This document shows, in pieces, positions 53,390 to 61,400 of a stretch of 64,000 nucleotides of DNA. This DNA is from Bradyrhizobiaceae bacterium. Lineage in GTDB: Bacteria > Pseudomonadota > Alphaproteobacteria > Rhizobiales > Xanthobacteraceae. A program made the position numbers and the translations under genes. The DNA lies in the NCBI GenBank assembly GCA_947481635.1, contig CANKHJ010000001.1:1-64000 (forward strand). Reading direction: 5' to 3'. The notes beneath the pieces were generated by a model. That model worked only from the letters and a program-made list of their open reading frames with translations, ran no database searches and was not told where the DNA came from. Numbering within the stretch: position 1 is the first letter of the stretch; every line of letters begins with the position of its first letter.

Positions 53390-54862
53390 CTACGCCTTGA
53401 TGCGCACCGGGCGCAGCAGGAAGGCGGGCAGGTGGCTGCCGTCGAAATCATCGGCGGCCGCTGGGGCGGGTGCGGCGGGAGCCGGGCGATCACGGCGCTG
53501 ACGCACGTCATCGAGCCGCGCGACCGGGGCAGCAGGCTGGGCCGCAGGCTGCCGCGACTCGGGACGCTGTTCGGCGTGGACCTCAGGACGCGCTTCGGGA
53601 GCGCGACCCTCGGGACGGCTTTCCGAGCCACGACCATTGCGGCTGCGACCGCCACGACTGCGCGGCGGACGCGCGCCGGAGCGTGCGGGACGGGCATCGG
53701 AGGACTCGGTCGGCTCGTCGGAGCTTGAAGAGCTGCGCGGCGGTTCGCCCATCCACTCGATCGACTTGCCGATCAGGCTTTCGATCGCGGTGATGCCCTT
53801 CTGCTCGGAAGGAGCAACAATGGTGATGGCGGTGCCGAGGCGCCCGGCGCGGCCGGTGCGGCCGATGCGATGGACGTAGTCGTCCGCGTGATGCGGCACG
53901 TCGAAATTGAATACGTGGCTGACCGCCGGAATGTCGAGGCCGCGCGCGGCGACGTCGGAGGCGACCAGCAGCGTGACTTCGTTCTTGCGGAAGGCATCGA
54001 GCGCCGCGGTGCGCGCGCTCTGGTCCATGTCGCCATGCAGCGCGACGGCGGAGAAGCCGTGGCGTGCGAGCGACTTGTGCAGCAGCGCGACTTCGCGTTT
54101 GCGATTGCAGAAGATGATGCCGTTGGTGAGGCCTTCAGCGGCGCGGATCAGCGAGCGCAGCGTGTCGCGCTTGTCATGCGGCTCACGACCGGTCTTCACT
54201 AGGCGCTGGGTGATGTTGTCCACAGTGCTGGCCGGCTTGGAGACTTCGACGCGCACCGGGTTATGCAGGAATTGCTCGGTAATGCGCTGGATTTCGGGGG
54301 GCATGGTCGCGGTGAAGAACAAGGTCTGCCGCGTGAAGGGCACCAGTTTGCAGATGCGCTCGATGTCCGGAATGAAGCCCATGTCGAGCATGCGGTCGGC
54401 TTCGTCGATCACGAGAAGCTCAACGCCGCTCATCAGCAGACGGCCGCGCTCGAAATGATCGAGCAGCCGTCCGGGCGTTGCGATCAGCACGTCGACGCCA
54501 CGCGTCAGCTTGGCGTCCTGCTCGTCAAATGAGACGCCGCCGATGATCAGCGCGACGTTGAGTTTCTGCTTGATGCTGTAGCGGGTGAAGCTTTCCTCGA
54601 CCTGCGCGGCGAGTTCGCGCGTCGGCTCGAGGATCAGCGTGCGCGGCATGCGCGCCCGCGCGCGGCCGTTTTCCAGCATGGTCATCATCGGCAGCACGAA
54701 GGCCGCCGTCTTGCCGGTGCCGGTCTGGGCGATGCCGAGCACATCGCGCCTTGCGAGCACGTGCGGGATCGCCTGTTCCTGAATCGGGGTGGGGGTGGTG
54801 TAACCGGAGGCCTCGACGGCGGCCAAAACCTTGTCGGACAAGCCGAGCGTGCTGAAAGACAT
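53390..54862 (-). CDS. rhlE: DEAD-box RNA helicase, RhlE type
   Basis: A 490-residue ATP-dependent RNA helicase. Motifs are the Q-motif (FSTLGLSDKVLAAVE, PTPIQEQAIP), AQTGTGKT (I), PTRELA (Ia), DEAD (VIDEADRMLD), TAT (FTATMP) and HRIGRTGRAG (VI). The C-terminal 110 residues are rich in Arg, Pro, Ser and Gln and are likely disordered and RNA-binding. The start at 54862 follows GAGGA; no sensible alternative is seen. RhlE-like helicases work in ribosome assembly or RNA decay, so it may act with the RNase E at 20062, but that is an inference. Confidence 0.93.
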   Translation of the reverse strand: MSFSTLGLSDKVLAAVEASGYTTPTPIQEQAIPHVLARRDVLGIAQTGTGKTAAFVLPMMTMLENGRARARMPRTLILEPTRELAAQVEESFTRYSIKQKLNVALIIGGVSFDEQDAKLTRGVDVLIATPGRLLDHFERGRLLMSGVELLVIDEADRMLDMGFIPDIERICKLVPFTRQTLFFTATMPPEIQRITEQFLHNPVRVEVSKPASTVDNITQRLVKTGREPHDKRDTLRSLIRAAEGLTNGIIFCNRKREVALLHKSLARHGFSAVALHGDMDQSARTAALDAFRKNEVTLLVASDVAARGLDIPAVSHVFNFDVPHHADDYVHRIGRTGRAGRLGTAITIVAPSEQKGITAIESLIGKSIEWMGEPPRSSSSSDEPTESSDARPARSGARPPRSRGGRSRNGRGSESRPEGRAPEARPEVHAEQRPESRQPAAQPAAPVARLDDVRQRRDRPAPAAPAPAAADDFDGSHLPAFLLRPVRIKA

Positions 54863-55120
54863 GAATCCTCGAAAGACCGTCCGGTCACTCCGCGCTGGAG
54901 ATGTAACGACTCGAACTTGCGCGGGATCGGCGGCCGATTGCTTATGATCGAACCGTTGGGCGGAACATAGGCGCAACCCGCCGAAAGTCAATCCTGTTGC
55001 GCTGCAACAATTCCAATTAATCCTTAAATTTCCGGTGGTTTGCGTCACAGCAGCGTCACGGCACCGGGTCCCGCGGGTGGCCGCATTGCCATTATGAGCC
55101 GCTCCGGCGATACCTGAGCG
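54863..55120. other. Divergent intergenic region, helicase and cystathionine beta-synthase
   Basis: 258 bp between divergent starts without a gene. An AT-rich stretch around 55000-55030 (CAACAATTCCAATTAATCC) may be promoter DNA. No recognisable operator was found. Confidence 0.4.
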
Positions 55121-56482
55121 ATGGCCTCGGTGCTTGATCTCATTGGCGAAACGCCGCTCGTCGAGGTGACGCGGATCGACCGCGGGCCGTGCCGGCTGTT
55201 CCTTAAGCTTGAAAGCGCAAATCCCTCCGGCTCGATCAAGGACCGCCCAGCGCGCGCCATGATCGAGGCCGCCGAGGCCGCCGGCTGGCTCAAGCCGGGC
55301 GGCACCATCGTCGAGGCGACTGCCGGAAATACCGGGCTCGGCCTCGCTTTGGTCGGGGGCCGCAAGGGCTACAGCACCCTGCTGGTGGTGCCGGACAAGA
55401 TGGCGCGCGAGAAGATCCTGCATGCCCGTGCGCTCGGCGCCGAGGTGGTGCTGACGCGCTCCGATGTCGGCAAAGGCCACCCGGACTATTACCAGGATCT
55501 CGCAGAACGGCTGGCGCGCGAAACCTCCGGCGGTTTTTTCGTCAACCAATTCGCCAATCCCGCCAATCCGGCGGCGCATGAGGCGACCACCGGCCCCGAA
55601 ATCCTGCGCCAGATGGACGGCGACGTGGATGCCGTGGTGGTCGGCGTCGGCTCGGGCGGAACGCTGACCGGCATCGGCCGCTTCATGCGGCGGACGTCGC
55701 CAAAGACCGCGATGATTCTCGCCGATCCGGCGGGCTCAATTCTCGCGCCGCTGGTCGAAACCGGGCAGATGGTTCAGGCCGGAAGCTGGGCGGTCGAAGG
55801 GATCGGCGAGGACTTCGTCCCGCCGAATGCCGATCTCGCGCTGGTGTCGCAGGCCTATGAGATTCCCGATCCGGAAAGTTTCGCGGCCGCGCGCGAGCTC
55901 TTGCGCACCGAAGGGATCTTCGCCGGCTCATCGTCGGGCACGCTGCTCGCCGCCGCGCTGAAATATTGCCGCGCGCAGGACACGCCGAAGCGGGTGGTGA
56001 GCCTGGTCTGCGATTCCGGCGCGAAATATCTCTCCAAGGTGTTCAACGATGCCTTCCTGGCGCAGGAAGGCTGGACCGGCGGCGAGAAGCACGGGACCGT
56101 CGGCGACGTCGTGGTCAATCGGGTCAGCGAAGGCACCGCGGTGATGGTGCGGCCGCAGGATAACCTGCGCACCGTATTCGCGCGGATGCGCTCTGCCGAT
56201 ATCTCGCAATTGCCGGTGGTCGATGACGCCGGACATGTCGTCGGCCTGATCGATGAAAGCGATGTGCTGGCGGCGCTCCTCACCGACGAGCAGGGATTCG
56301 AGCGGCCGGTCAGCGACGTGATGACGACGCGGCTGGAAACGATTCCGGCGCATGCGCCGATCGCCGATCTGGTGCCGCTGTTCCGCAAGGACTACATCGC
56401 GATCGTGATGGACCGCGGTGAATTCCTCGGCATCGCGACCCGGCTCGACCTGATCAATTATTTCCGCATCATGCGCCGGTGA
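55121..56482 (+). CDS. Cystathionine beta-synthase
   Basis: A 453-residue PLP enzyme that joins homocysteine and serine to cystathionine, first step of reverse transsulfuration. The fold-type II core (about 1-320) has the Schiff-base Lys in SGSIKDRPA, EATAGNTGLGLA and VGVGSGGTLTGIG. Two CBS domains follow at about 340-450 (ISQLPVVDDAGHVVGLID, PLFRKDYIAIVMDRGEF), where regulators such as S-adenosylmethionine may bind. There is no haem domain. The next gene, 31 bp downstream, codes for the lyase of the same path. Cysteine synthase is a less likely reading because it lacks CBS domains. Confidence 0.9.
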   Translation: MASVLDLIGETPLVEVTRIDRGPCRLFLKLESANPSGSIKDRPARAMIEAAEAAGWLKPGGTIVEATAGNTGLGLALVGGRKGYSTLLVVPDKMAREKILHARALGAEVVLTRSDVGKGHPDYYQDLAERLARETSGGFFVNQFANPANPAAHEATTGPEILRQMDGDVDAVVVGVGSGGTLTGIGRFMRRTSPKTAMILADPAGSILAPLVETGQMVQAGSWAVEGIGEDFVPPNADLALVSQAYEIPDPESFAAARELLRTEGIFAGSSSGTLLAAALKYCRAQDTPKRVVSLVCDSGAKYLSKVFNDAFLAQEGWTGGEKHGTVGDVVVNRVSEGTAVMVRPQDNLRTVFARMRSADISQLPVVDDAGHVVGLIDESDVLAALLTDEQGFERPVSDVMTTRLETIPAHAPIADLVPLFRKDYIAIVMDRGEFLGIATRLDLINYFRIMRR

Positions 56483-56513
56483 ATGCGGGCGCCATCAAAG
56501 CAATGGAATTTCC

Positions 56514-57701
56514 ATGACCGAATCCAGACAACTCGCCAATCAGCCCGGCTTCGCGACGCGCTGCATTCATGCGGGGCAGGAGCCCGATCCGACCACCGGC
56601 GCGGTGATGGTGCCGATCTATGCCACCTCGACCTATGTCCAGCAGAGCCCCGGCGTGCATAAAGGCTATGAATATGCCCGCACCCAGAACCCGACGCGGA
56701 TGGCGTTCGAGCGCTGCATCGCGGATCTCGAAAGCGGCAGCGCCGGTTTCGCTTTTGCCTCCGGCATGGCGGCGATTTCGACCACGCTCGAATTGCTCGA
56801 CAGTGGCGCGCATGTGATCGCGAGCGACGATCTCTATGGTGGCACGCGGCGGCTGTTGACGCGGGTGCGCAATGTGTCAGCCGCGATGAACATGAGCCAG
56901 GTCGATCTTGCTGATATCGCTGCGGTGGAGGCGGCGATCACGCCGCAGACCAAGATGATCTGGGTCGAGACGCCGACCAATCCGACGCTCAAGCTCGCCG
57001 ATCTCGACGCGATTGCGGCGCTGGCGCGCAAACGCGGGCTGATCGCGGTGGCGGACAATACTTTCGCGACGCCGTTCATCCAGCGCCCGCTGGAGCATGG
57101 CTTCGACATCGTGGTGCATTCGACCACCAAATATCTCAACGGCCATTCCGACATGGTCGGCGGCGTTGCGGTGGTCGGCAGCAATGCAGCCCTGGGGGAG
57201 AAACTGAAGTTCCTGCAGAACGCGGTCGGCGCGATCCAGGGCCCGTTCGATTCATTCCTCGCGTTGCGCGGCATCAAGACGCTGGCGCTGCGTCTGGAGC
57301 GCCAATGCGCCTCCGCGTTGGCGATCGCGCAATGGCTCGAAGCGCATCCCAAGGTGAAGCGTGTGCTTTACCCGGGGCTGGCAAGCCATCCGCAGCATGC
57401 GCTGGCCAAGACGCAGATGCGCGGCTTCGGCGGGATGATCTCGGTCGAACTGAAGGGTGACCTCGAAGGTTCGCGCCGCTTCCTCGAACAATGCCGGTTA
57501 TTCGCGCTGGCGGAGAGCCTCGGCGCGGTTGAGAGCCTGATCGAGCATCCGGCGCTGATGACTCATGGCTCGGTGCCGCCGGAGGTGCGCGCGGGCCTCG
57601 GGATCGGCGATACCCTGGTACGCCTCTCGGTCGGCATCGAGGATGTCGAGGATCTGATTGCCGATCTCGACAATGCGCTCGGCGCGGTGAGCCTCGGTTA
57701 A
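56514..57701 (+). CDS. Cystathionine gamma-lyase/synthase family enzyme
   Basis: A 395-residue Cys/Met-metabolism PLP enzyme. Motifs are IYATSTYVQ, YARTQNPTRMAFE, ASGMAAISTTLELL, ETPTNPTLKLADL and the PLP lysine in VHSTTKYLNGHSDM. It probably splits cystathionine into cysteine, 2-oxobutyrate and ammonia. Cystathionine gamma-synthase belongs to the same family and cannot be excluded by sequence, but the partner gene upstream favours the lyase. Together the pair makes cysteine from methionine carbon, which feeds the desulfurases of the nearby suf operon. Confidence 0.9.
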   Translation: MTESRQLANQPGFATRCIHAGQEPDPTTGAVMVPIYATSTYVQQSPGVHKGYEYARTQNPTRMAFERCIADLESGSAGFAFASGMAAISTTLELLDSGAHVIASDDLYGGTRRLLTRVRNVSAAMNMSQVDLADIAAVEAAITPQTKMIWVETPTNPTLKLADLDAIAALARKRGLIAVADNTFATPFIQRPLEHGFDIVVHSTTKYLNGHSDMVGGVAVVGSNAALGEKLKFLQNAVGAIQGPFDSFLALRGIKTLALRLERQCASALAIAQWLEAHPKVKRVLYPGLASHPQHALAKTQMRGFGGMISVELKGDLEGSRRFLEQCRLFALAESLGAVESLIEHPALMTHGSVPPEVRAGLGIGDTLVRLSVGIEDVEDLIADLDNALGAVSLG

Positions 57702-57721
57702 GTTCTCGAGCGCATACCGCA

Positions 57722-58747
57722 TCACCGCATCTCGACCGGCGTCCCCTTGGTGACCAGCTTCGCCAATGCGAGCGCATCCCAGTTGGTGAGGCGGATGCAC
57801 CCGTGCGAAGCCGTCTTGCTCACCAGATCGGGGCTCGACGTCCCGTGAATGCCGTAGGTCTTGGCCGAGAGGCCGATCCATACCGCGCCGACCGGGCCGT
57901 TGGGGCCTGGGGCGATTTCGATCGGCTGCTTTGACTTCTGACCTTTGAATTTGAAATCTGGATTGTAGCGATAGGTCGGATTTTGCGCGACGTTGCGCAC
58001 CTGGAAGTTTCCGGTTGGCGCCGGCTTTTCCGTGCTGCCGACCGAAGCTGGAAAATAGGCGATCAGTGTACCATCGGCTGCGAGCGCCTCCAGCGATCCT
58101 TCGGTCTTGTCGATGACGATCTTCGCGAGCTTGCGCGGCTGGTCGCCCGGCTTGGGCCCGACGCTGGCCACCAGAATGCTGGCGCCTTCGGTATCAAATG
58201 ACACGGCGGGATTGAGCGCCGCGAGCAGGTCTTCGTCCATGTGGAATTTTTCGGAGAGCGCTTCGCGCGGGCCGCGGTATCCGAGGTGTTTCAGCTCCGC
58301 CATCTTGGCATAATCCTTGGGAATCTCTTTGACGAAGGGGCCGGTAAGGTCGGCGGCGGTGATCGCGTAGCTGGCGACGACCGCATCACGCGCGTTCTCC
58401 GTCAGCCGCTGCCACGTCGCTTCGTCGAGCTTTCCGGTCGCCGTCAAATCACGGGCCTTCTGATAAGCCAGCACTGCCTTGGAAAAATTCTCGCCGCCGC
58501 GCGCGTCGATCACGCCCTGTGAGAAGCCCTCCCGATCGAGCAGCACCTGTGCCTTGAGCACGCCCGCATTGAGCTCCTGGCCCTTCACCTCGGACATCTG
58601 GGCGGCGTTGATCGTCTCCGCGGTGAAGATTTCCTGCTTCTGCGCGTGCCCGACGCTCGTGCCGAGGCTGATCCCGAGGATGAGGCCGAGAGGCAGGGCG
58701 AAGGATCGCAACAACATGAGAAGGGACCGCTTTGGAAGGACGTGCAT
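57722..58747 (-). CDS. L,D-transpeptidase (YkuD family)
   Basis: A 341-residue exported enzyme that makes 3-3 cross-links in peptidoglycan or attaches proteins to it. A signal peptide lies in the first 35 residues; a peptidoglycan-binding-like helical part is at about 55-115 (KAQVLLDREGFSQGVIDARG). The YkuD domain (about 205-335) ends with the catalytic motif HGTSSPDL...SHGCIRLTNWDA, with its His and Cys. An alternative start at 58717 (MLLRSF) would shorten the cytoplasmic end; neither has a clear ribosome-binding site. Convergent with the cystathionine enzyme. Confidence 0.93.
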   Translation of the reverse strand: MHVLPKRSLLMLLRSFALPLGLILGISLGTSVGHAQKQEIFTAETINAAQMSEVKGQELNAGVLKAQVLLDREGFSQGVIDARGGENFSKAVLAYQKARDLTATGKLDEATWQRLTENARDAVVASYAITAADLTGPFVKEIPKDYAKMAELKHLGYRGPREALSEKFHMDEDLLAALNPAVSFDTEGASILVASVGPKPGDQPRKLAKIVIDKTEGSLEALAADGTLIAYFPASVGSTEKPAPTGNFQVRNVAQNPTYRYNPDFKFKGQKSKQPIEIAPGPNGPVGAVWIGLSAKTYGIHGTSSPDLVSKTASHGCIRLTNWDALALAKLVTKGTPVEMR

Positions 58748-58864
58748 GTAACCAGCGGCGACCCCGGTGGTTCCTCTTTCGTGCGCCGTAATACTGCTTG
58801 TGGCGCGATTAAACGAACGCTTGGAGGCGACCAGCGTTCTGTCTGATTGAAGCCGGAGAGCGCA

Positions 58865-59317
58865 ATGTCAGAGACGGTGAAGGCCAGCACGGCGAAATTG
58901 GCGGAGAGTGCGAAGACGCTCGAAAAGAGCACGGCCCGTGTGGAAGACAGCGCGGACCGCCGGACTGAGCTTGCAGGCGACCGCACCGCGTTCGCGGCCG
59001 AGCGCACTTATGGTGCCTGGGTGAGGACCGGCTTGTTTGCACTTGCAAGCGGCGTGGGTGCAAAGGCAGCGTTGCACGGTGTGGTGCCGGAATGGCTGAT
59101 CCTGGCAAACGGCAGCGCGCTCGTTCTGTTTAGCGCCTTCTGTTTCATCGTCGCGGTCTGGCCCCCGCTGATACCCGCGCAAACGCTGCCTTGGCATGTC
59201 CGCCGCGTCCCCCCGCTGATGCTGATGACAGTCAATGCGCTTCTGACCCTGACCGCGCTGGCGGCGTTGCTCGGAATCTGGTTTGGCCGGACGGGTGGCC
59301 ATCCGCCTGGGATCTGA
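58865..59317 (+). CDS. DUF202 (YidH-like) small membrane protein
   Basis: A 150-residue protein. The N-terminal 50 residues are helical and charged (ASTAKLAESAKTLEKSTARV). The DUF202 signature AAERTYGAWVRTGLFALA is followed by three hydrophobic helices (about 63-80, 86-107, 125-146). The start at 58865 follows GGAG; a TTG at 58847 is less likely. The family is found in inner membranes with no firm function. It is divergent from the L,D-transpeptidase gene. Confidence 0.87.
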   Translation: MSETVKASTAKLAESAKTLEKSTARVEDSADRRTELAGDRTAFAAERTYGAWVRTGLFALASGVGAKAALHGVVPEWLILANGSALVLFSAFCFIVAVWPPLIPAQTLPWHVRRVPPLMLMTVNALLTLTALAALLGIWFGRTGGHPPGI

Positions 59318-59359
59318 CCGCACCTTGGAATAATTTGTCGCAGTCGTTGGGGTTGCGAT

Positions 59360-59384
59360 GGAACTTTGACCGCGCTTGCGGGTT
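59360..59384 (+). promoter_or_regulatory. Possible EcfG-type general stress promoter
   Basis: GGAAC at 59360-59364 is followed by 17 bases and GTT at 59382-59384, close to the alphaproteobacterial EcfG consensus GGAAC-N16/17-CGTT (the C is G here). It lies about 80 bp before the ATG of the exported protein at 59467. The match may be chance. Confidence 0.4.
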
Positions 59385-59466
59385 GCCGCTTTGGGATCAA
59401 CCGATCCAATGGGTTCAAAGTTTCCGTCCGTCACCCAGCACCTCACATTATTTTAGGGGCATTCAC

Positions 59467-59907
59467 ATGCGCGTTTCATCCAGCCTGCGTGCCGGTCTTG
59501 TCGCACTCACTGCCATTGCCGGCGCTACTCTCTCGTCAACCGCCTATGCTGATAGCGGCACCGTCCGCATTTCGGTGATTAAGGGCGGCTGGTTCATCGG
59601 CGCGTCGGGCGGCAGCGGCACGCTGACCTTCAAGGGCCGGCGTTATCCGCTGTCGATCGGCGGGTTGAGCGCTGGCCTGGTGTTTGGCGCATCGCAGACC
59701 GACCTGGTCGGCCGCGTCAACAACATCCGCCGTCCGTCTGACGTGGCGGGCGTGTATGGCGCCGCTGGTGCTGGCATTGCCGCTGGTGCTGGGGTGCGGT
59801 TCATCACGCTGCGCAACGAGAAGGGCGCCGTCCTGGCGCTCGAAGGCCGGCAGGTCGGCTTGATGGCCAATGCCGACCTCAGCGGGTTAGCGATCGGCCT
59901 CAAGTAA
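59467..59907 (+). CDS. Uncharacterised small exported protein, Gly-rich
   Basis: A 146-residue protein. The start ATG follows AGGGGC seven bases upstream, and residues 1-27 form a signal peptide ending STAYA. The mature part is Gly- and Ala-rich beta sequence: VIKGGWFIGASGGSGTLTF, GLVFGASQTDLVGRVNNI, a hinge GVYGAAGAGIAAGAGVRF, then EGRQVGLMANADLSGLAIGL. I recognise no named family; similar proteins occur unnamed in Bradyrhizobium relatives. Periplasmic or outer-membrane location is likely. The gene follows the DUF202 gene, with its own possible stress promoter. Confidence 0.75.
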   Translation: MRVSSSLRAGLVALTAIAGATLSSTAYADSGTVRISVIKGGWFIGASGGSGTLTFKGRRYPLSIGGLSAGLVFGASQTDLVGRVNNIRRPSDVAGVYGAAGAGIAAGAGVRFITLRNEKGAVLALEGRQVGLMANADLSGLAIGLK

Positions 59908-60137
59908 GGCCAAACAGCGCCGCGTTTTCGGACGCGCTGCTGAAGAATAACGACGATGCGCGTGGGCCGAGGCAAGCCCGCGCGCATTGTCATGTTTGTT
60001 GCAGAGATGGGCGGGGAGGCGGCGTCGATTTTCTGGGCGTTAACGTCGCCGTGCCCTGCCCACATAAGGTCGAAGTGGCTGCGTAATAGCAGATGGCCTG
60101 CCTTGCCGTTCAGCGGGGCGCTCAAACCCATCGATCC
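59908..60137. other. Spacer after the exported-protein gene
   Basis: 230 bp without a supported gene. A GCCGCG-TTTTC-GGACGCGC hairpin-like sequence at about 59920 may end transcription. Nothing else is evident. Confidence 0.35.
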
Positions 60138-60809
60138 ATGGCCTTGATCCGACCGACACCGACCGCAGCAATCCTGATCGCCACGGGCGTCGTCGCCGTC
60201 GGCGTATCGGCTTGGGCCTGGACCTGGTCGCGTGCCGAGCGGCCAGCCGACATCGTGGCGCTGCGCTTTTTCGTCGGCGAGCCGTAGCCGCCGTCATCGG
60301 GACTGCAGCCTTATATCGCGCGGATCCTGGCGAGCGCGGCGCTGCATTTCGATCCCGCTTTTGTCTCCGCCCCGCAAGCGCTCCCCGCGCTGACCTCCGT
60401 CGACCTGACCACGGCCGAGGCGCTGGAGCTTGCGCTCAGCCTTCCCGCGCCCCGGCCGGCGTCGTCTGCCGCGTTGACTCCACCGGCCGAACAAGTGCCG
60501 CTTCCGCTGCCGCGCCCGCGGCGCTGGAGCCGCTTCATTCCGGACGACCATGTGTTCAATGAGGCGCAGATCGTCAGCTTCGAGCAGCGACTCAAACTCA
60601 CCGGAGAACAGCAGCGGCTTTGGGAGATCGTGGAATTGGAGCTTCGCGCCTTGTCATGGCGGCGTGCTCCCGCCGGAAGCAGCGCCCGCCCCACCTTGGA
60701 CATCAGCGCACTCCAGAGGTTGAAATTCGCATTCGACCGATTGGTGCAGGAATTGCGGGATGAGCAAAAGCGCGAAGTGCGGCAATTGATGGGAATCGTC
60801 GGCCTGTGA
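60138..60809 (+). pseudogene. LTXXQ-type (Spy/CpxP-like) protein gene split by an in-frame TAG
   Basis: A single reading frame of 224 codons runs from ATG 60138 to the stop at 60807 but is interrupted by TAG at 60285-60287 (codon 50). Before it: a membrane or signal segment (AAILIATGVVAVGVSAWAW). After it: no other stop to 60806, a Pro-rich middle, then helical sequence with an LTXXQ motif (RLKLTGEQQRLWEIVELEL, LQRLKFAFDRLVQELRDEQ). The two halves fit one periplasmic Spy/CpxP-like protein. The downstream part has no good ATG (only TTG at 60474). A recent nonsense mutation, a sequencing error, or stop-codon read-through would explain it. Confidence 0.7.
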
Positions 60810-60862
60810 ACGCGACCGGTCCGCGCGGAGAATCGGATAGAATGACAGCCGAGGAGCCGGCA

Positions 60863-61348
60863 ATGGCAGAAACTGACAATCCCGGTGTGATCGCGCCGCC
60901 ACCGCTGATCGCGGGCGCGACGGTCTTGCTCGGGCTCATCCTCGACTGGGTGCTGCCGGCCTATATCCTCATCATTGTGCTGCCGCTTGAGGCGCGCATC
61001 GTCGTCGGGGTGTTACTGATCGGCGGCGGCGCATGGCTAGCCATCATGGCCGAACGCGCGTTCAAGGCCGTCGACACCAACGTGCCGCCGTGGAAGCCCT
61101 CGCTCAATCTCGCTGCGTCCGGTCCGTATCATTATATGCGCAACCCGATGTATGTCGGCACCGCGCTGACTATCGCCGGCATCGGCGTTGCATTGGCGTC
61201 GGATTGGACGCTGGTGCTGCTGGTCCCCGCGGGACTGCTGCTGCATTACGGCGTGGTGTTGCGCGAGGAGCGCTATCTGGAAGCGAAGTTCGGCGACGAT
61301 TATCGCCGCTTCAAGGCCGCCGTGCCGCGCTATGGCTGGCCGGTGTAG
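60863..61348 (+). CDS. Isoprenylcysteine methyltransferase-like membrane methyltransferase
   Basis: A 161-residue membrane enzyme. The start at 60863 is chosen for GAGGAG seven bases upstream; ATG 60842 and GTG 60806 (overlapping the previous stop) are alternatives. About four hydrophobic helices surround the family motif SGPYHYMRNPMYVG, then LREERYLEAKFGDDYRRF, the SAM-binding and catalytic region of ICMT/phospholipid methyltransferase-type proteins. The substrate is unknown, probably a lipid or other membrane molecule. Confidence 0.87.
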   Translation: MAETDNPGVIAPPPLIAGATVLLGLILDWVLPAYILIIVLPLEARIVVGVLLIGGGAWLAIMAERAFKAVDTNVPPWKPSLNLAASGPYHYMRNPMYVGTALTIAGIGVALASDWTLVLLVPAGLLLHYGVVLREERYLEAKFGDDYRRFKAAVPRYGWPV

Positions 61349-61356
61349 TCACGCCT

Positions 61357-61394
61357 TCATTCCGGGGCGCGCGCGACGCGCCAACCCGGAATGA
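61357..61394. repeat. TCATTCCGGG...CCCGGAATGA palindrome
   Basis: A 10-bp perfect inverted repeat with a GC-rich loop containing GCGCGCGCGACGCGC lies between the convergent methyltransferase and parE stops. It resembles intergenic palindromes of related genomes and may act as a transcript end. Confidence 0.65.
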
Positions 61395-61400
61395 CACGGG

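Noticed and set aside
54863-55579. N-terminal extension of the helicase gene to 55579
   Set aside because: The extra 239 codons overlap the divergent cystathionine beta-synthase gene, and the ATG at 54862 has a good ribosome-binding site and the normal helicase N-terminus.
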